This document shows positions 62,138 to 64,000 of a stretch of 64,000 nucleotides of DNA, in pieces. Location of the stretch: contig JAZGEF010000009.1 in the NCBI GenBank assembly GCA_036478595.1, positions 1 through 64,000 of the forward strand. The letters run 5' to 3'. The position numbers and the translations under genes were made by a program. This DNA is from Granulosicoccus sp036478595 (lineage in GTDB: Bacteria > Pseudomonadota > Gammaproteobacteria > Granulosicoccales > Granulosicoccaceae). Position 1 is the first letter of the stretch; the number at the start of each line of letters is the position of its first letter. The notes below the pieces were generated by a model. That model worked only from the letters and a program-made list of their open reading frames with translations. It ran no database searches and was not told the origin of the DNA.

Positions 62138-63319
62138 ATGCACGTCATCAATAATTTCGGCCGCATAGGCGACGAAAACGCCTTTGCGGTCATGGCTAGA
62201 GCCAACGCGCTGGCGGCCACTGGCAAAAGCGTTATTAACCTAGGAATTGGTCAGCCAGACTTCCCGACGCCTGAAAATATCGTCGAAGCTGCAGTGAAAG
62301 CACTGCGTGATGGTAAACACGGCTATACCGCAACCGAGGGCATTCCCGAATTGCGTGAAGCCGTTGCTAGCTCTTTAAGCCAACGTTACAACACCCTGGT
62401 TGATAGTAATAATGTGATGATCATGCCAGGTGGCAAGGTCACTATGTATGCAGCGATATCATTATTTGGCCAAACCGGTGTCGACATACTCTACCCCGAT
62501 CCTGGATTCCCAATTTATAAATCCATGATTGACTTCACCGGCGCTAATGCAATCGCCATGCCTATTCGCGAATCCAATGCATTTGGGTTTAGCGCAGATG
62601 AAGCGCTTTCACTACTCACTGACAAAACACGCCTGGTTATTCTTAATTCGCCAGCCAACCCAACCGGAGGTGTCACACCTAAACACGAGATAGATAAGTT
62701 AGTGGCGGGGCTTGCTGCACGTCCCGATATAGCGATCTTGTCAGATGAGATCTACGATCAGCTCAGCTACGACGATCATCAACACACTAGCTTGCTTGAG
62801 TATCCTGAAATACGCGACCAACTGATATTGTTAAACGGGTGGAGTAAAACCTACGCAATGACGGGTTGGCGCTTAGGCTATTCAATTTGGCCTGACGCCT
62901 TATTCGAATCGGTACGAAAGCTTGCAGTTAATTCATGGAGCTGCGTAAACACATCCGCACAACACGCCGCCCTAGAGGCCATCACTGGCCCTCAGGCTGC
63001 AGTACACAATATGGTCGCAACATTCGATCAACGTCGCAATGCTACCGTCACAGCACTCAACAAGCTTCCAGGTGTATCGTGCATTTCTCCCAAGGGTGCA
63101 TTTTATGCATTCCCCAATATAACAAACACCGGATGGCAGGCTAAAAAAATGGCCTCAGCACTACTTGAAGAAACCGGCGTTGCCACTATCGGCGGCCCAG
63201 ATTTTGGAGAGCTAGGTGAAGGCTATTTGCGAATCTCCTATGCCAACTCCACGACAAACATTCTCGAGGCAATGAATCGGATTCACGCCTTTCTAGAAAG
63301 CCGAGCATCAGGAGGATAG
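62138..63319 (+). CDS. Class I aminotransferase (aspartate aminotransferase-like)
   Basis: PLP-dependent aminotransferase of 393 residues, class I, with NLGIGQPDFPTPENI near 33-47, NSPANPTGGV near 168, SDEIYDQLSYDD near 202 and the PLP lysine in NGWSKTYAMTGWRLGY (Lys near 237). The pattern fits the AspB/aspartate aminotransferase group of subfamily I-gamma; the substrate could also be an aromatic or a branched keto acid. A GGAG site lies about 8 bases before the start. It is followed by pncB with 2 bases between, suggesting shared transcription. Confidence 0.85.
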   Translation: MHVINNFGRIGDENAFAVMARANALAATGKSVINLGIGQPDFPTPENIVEAAVKALRDGKHGYTATEGIPELREAVASSLSQRYNTLVDSNNVMIMPGGKVTMYAAISLFGQTGVDILYPDPGFPIYKSMIDFTGANAIAMPIRESNAFGFSADEALSLLTDKTRLVILNSPANPTGGVTPKHEIDKLVAGLAARPDIAILSDEIYDQLSYDDHQHTSLLEYPEIRDQLILLNGWSKTYAMTGWRLGYSIWPDALFESVRKLAVNSWSCVNTSAQHAALEAITGPQAAVHNMVATFDQRRNATVTALNKLPGVSCISPKGAFYAFPNITNTGWQAKKMASALLEETGVATIGGPDFGELGEGYLRISYANSTTNILEAMNRIHAFLESRASGG

Positions 63320-63321
63320 TA

Positions 63322-64000
63322 ATGCACAATCCAATGCCAGAAATCGCATCACGCGTATACAACCATTCATTCAAGCTCGATCCAATTGTTCGTAGCTTAC
63401 TCGATACCGATGTATACAAATTGCTGATGTTGCAAACCATCTGGAAAGAGCGCGCCGACGTACCGGTTACGTTTTCACTTATCAATCGTACGCAATCTGT
63501 CAGGGTTGCGGACGAGGTATCCGAACCCGAACTACGCGAGCAACTTGATCACGCACGCTCCATCAGGCTTTCTAAAAAAGAACTCATCTGGCTTGCAGGT
63601 AATACATTCTATGGGCGCGAGCGATTGTTTACAAATGATTTTCTGAGGTGGCTATCTACCTACCAACTACCGGAGTACGACCTTCGCGTTGAAGACGGTC
63701 AGTACGTTATCGACTTTGTCGGCAATTGGTGCGACATCACTTTATGGGAAATACCCATTCTTTCAATTATCAGCGAGCTTCGATCCCGGGCGGCGCTGCG
63801 TGATGTGGGTCGATTTGAGCTAGACGTCCTGTACGCCAGGGCAAAATCTAAGTTATGGGAAAAGGTACTGCGGCTAAACTCATTACCTGAGCTCGCCATC
63901 GCCGATTTTGGTACGCGTCGTCGCCACAGCTTTTTGTGGCAACGGTGGTGTATTGCTGCCTTGAAAGAAGGTTTGAATGATAAATTTATCGGCACCAGCA
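63322..64000 (+). CDS. pncB: Nicotinate phosphoribosyltransferase, 5' part
   Basis: First enzyme of the Preiss-Handler route of NAD salvage; joins nicotinate and PRPP with ATP hydrolysis. The first 226 residues are inside the window and the gene continues beyond 64000. LLDTDVYKLLMLQT (27-40) is the family start motif; AGNTFYGRERLF and IADFGTRRRHSF follow as expected, the last near residue 193. GGAGG lies 7 bases before ATG 63322, a strong ribosome site, 2 bases after the aminotransferase stop. Confidence 0.92.
   Translation, partial: MHNPMPEIASRVYNHSFKLDPIVRSLLDTDVYKLLMLQTIWKERADVPVTFSLINRTQSVRVADEVSEPELREQLDHARSIRLSKKELIWLAGNTFYGRERLFTNDFLRWLSTYQLPEYDLRVEDGQYVIDFVGNWCDITLWEIPILSIISELRSRAALRDVGRFELDVLYARAKSKLWEKVLRLNSLPELAIADFGTRRRHSFLWQRWCIAALKEGLNDKFIGTS

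Overview
The window reads as chromosome of a gammaproteobacterium of roughly balanced base composition. Most gene blocks have the order known from Pseudomonas (argC to erpA; pilG to pilJ and chpA; gshB-tonB-algH-ruvX-pyrR-pyrB-pyrC'; pilU-pilT; yggS, proC, yggT). The inserted genes and the missing neighbours show it is not a Pseudomonas. No phage, transposase, CRISPR array or tRNA was seen. I cannot name a genus from the partial 16S gene by eye.

Layout. Positions 1-976 hold the 5' part of a 16S rRNA gene on the minus strand, followed upstream by its leader, a boxA-like site and two promoter candidates. Positions 1741-2002 hold a decayed piece of tyrS, in the place where Pseudomonas keeps tyrS beside an rRNA operon. 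Next come an M23 peptidase, a glutamate-receptor-like channel, a DUF2853 gene and the erpA / DUF6776 / argC block. A large beta-propeller lipoprotein and a remnant of a VOC (glyoxalase-like) gene follow.

Positions 10.7-31.4 kb are the twitching and pyrimidine block. The Chp chemosensory operon (pilG, pilH, pilI, pilJ, chpA; no pilK) controls type IV pili, and the retraction ATPases PilT and PilU lie further on. Between them are gshB, tonB, algH, ruvX, pyrR, pyrB, an inactive dihydroorotase-like pyrC' and tdk. Then come yggS, a transaldolase, proC and yggT.

Positions 31.6-38.5 kb carry an HU-like protein with a lysine-rich tail and a short type II secretion operon, gspCDEF, without the pseudopilin genes. 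Positions 38.6-46 kb are a looser region: PPK2 kinase with a tiny downstream gene, MOSC and CopD proteins, serine deaminase, a secreted trypsin-like protease, an Slp lipoprotein and an unknown small gene.

Positions 45.1-52.8 kb are a purine breakdown cluster: adenine deaminase, xanthine dehydrogenase subunits with the XdhC factor, hydroxyisourate hydrolase and PuuE allantoinase. Together they would carry adenine through hypoxanthine, xanthine and urate towards allantoate; a urate oxidase and an OHCU decarboxylase are not present here.

Positions 53-64 kb hold typA, a structured palindromic intergenic element, an operon of a MotA-like membrane protein, a c-di-GMP-type PilZ protein and ZapE, then a YgjP-like metalloprotein, a Na+/H+ antiporter, a hybrid histidine kinase, a ferredoxin, an aminotransferase and the start of pncB. 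The items most worth a second look are the tyrS fossil, the MotA-like/PilZ/ZapE operon, the palindromic element after typA and the orphan receptor channel.
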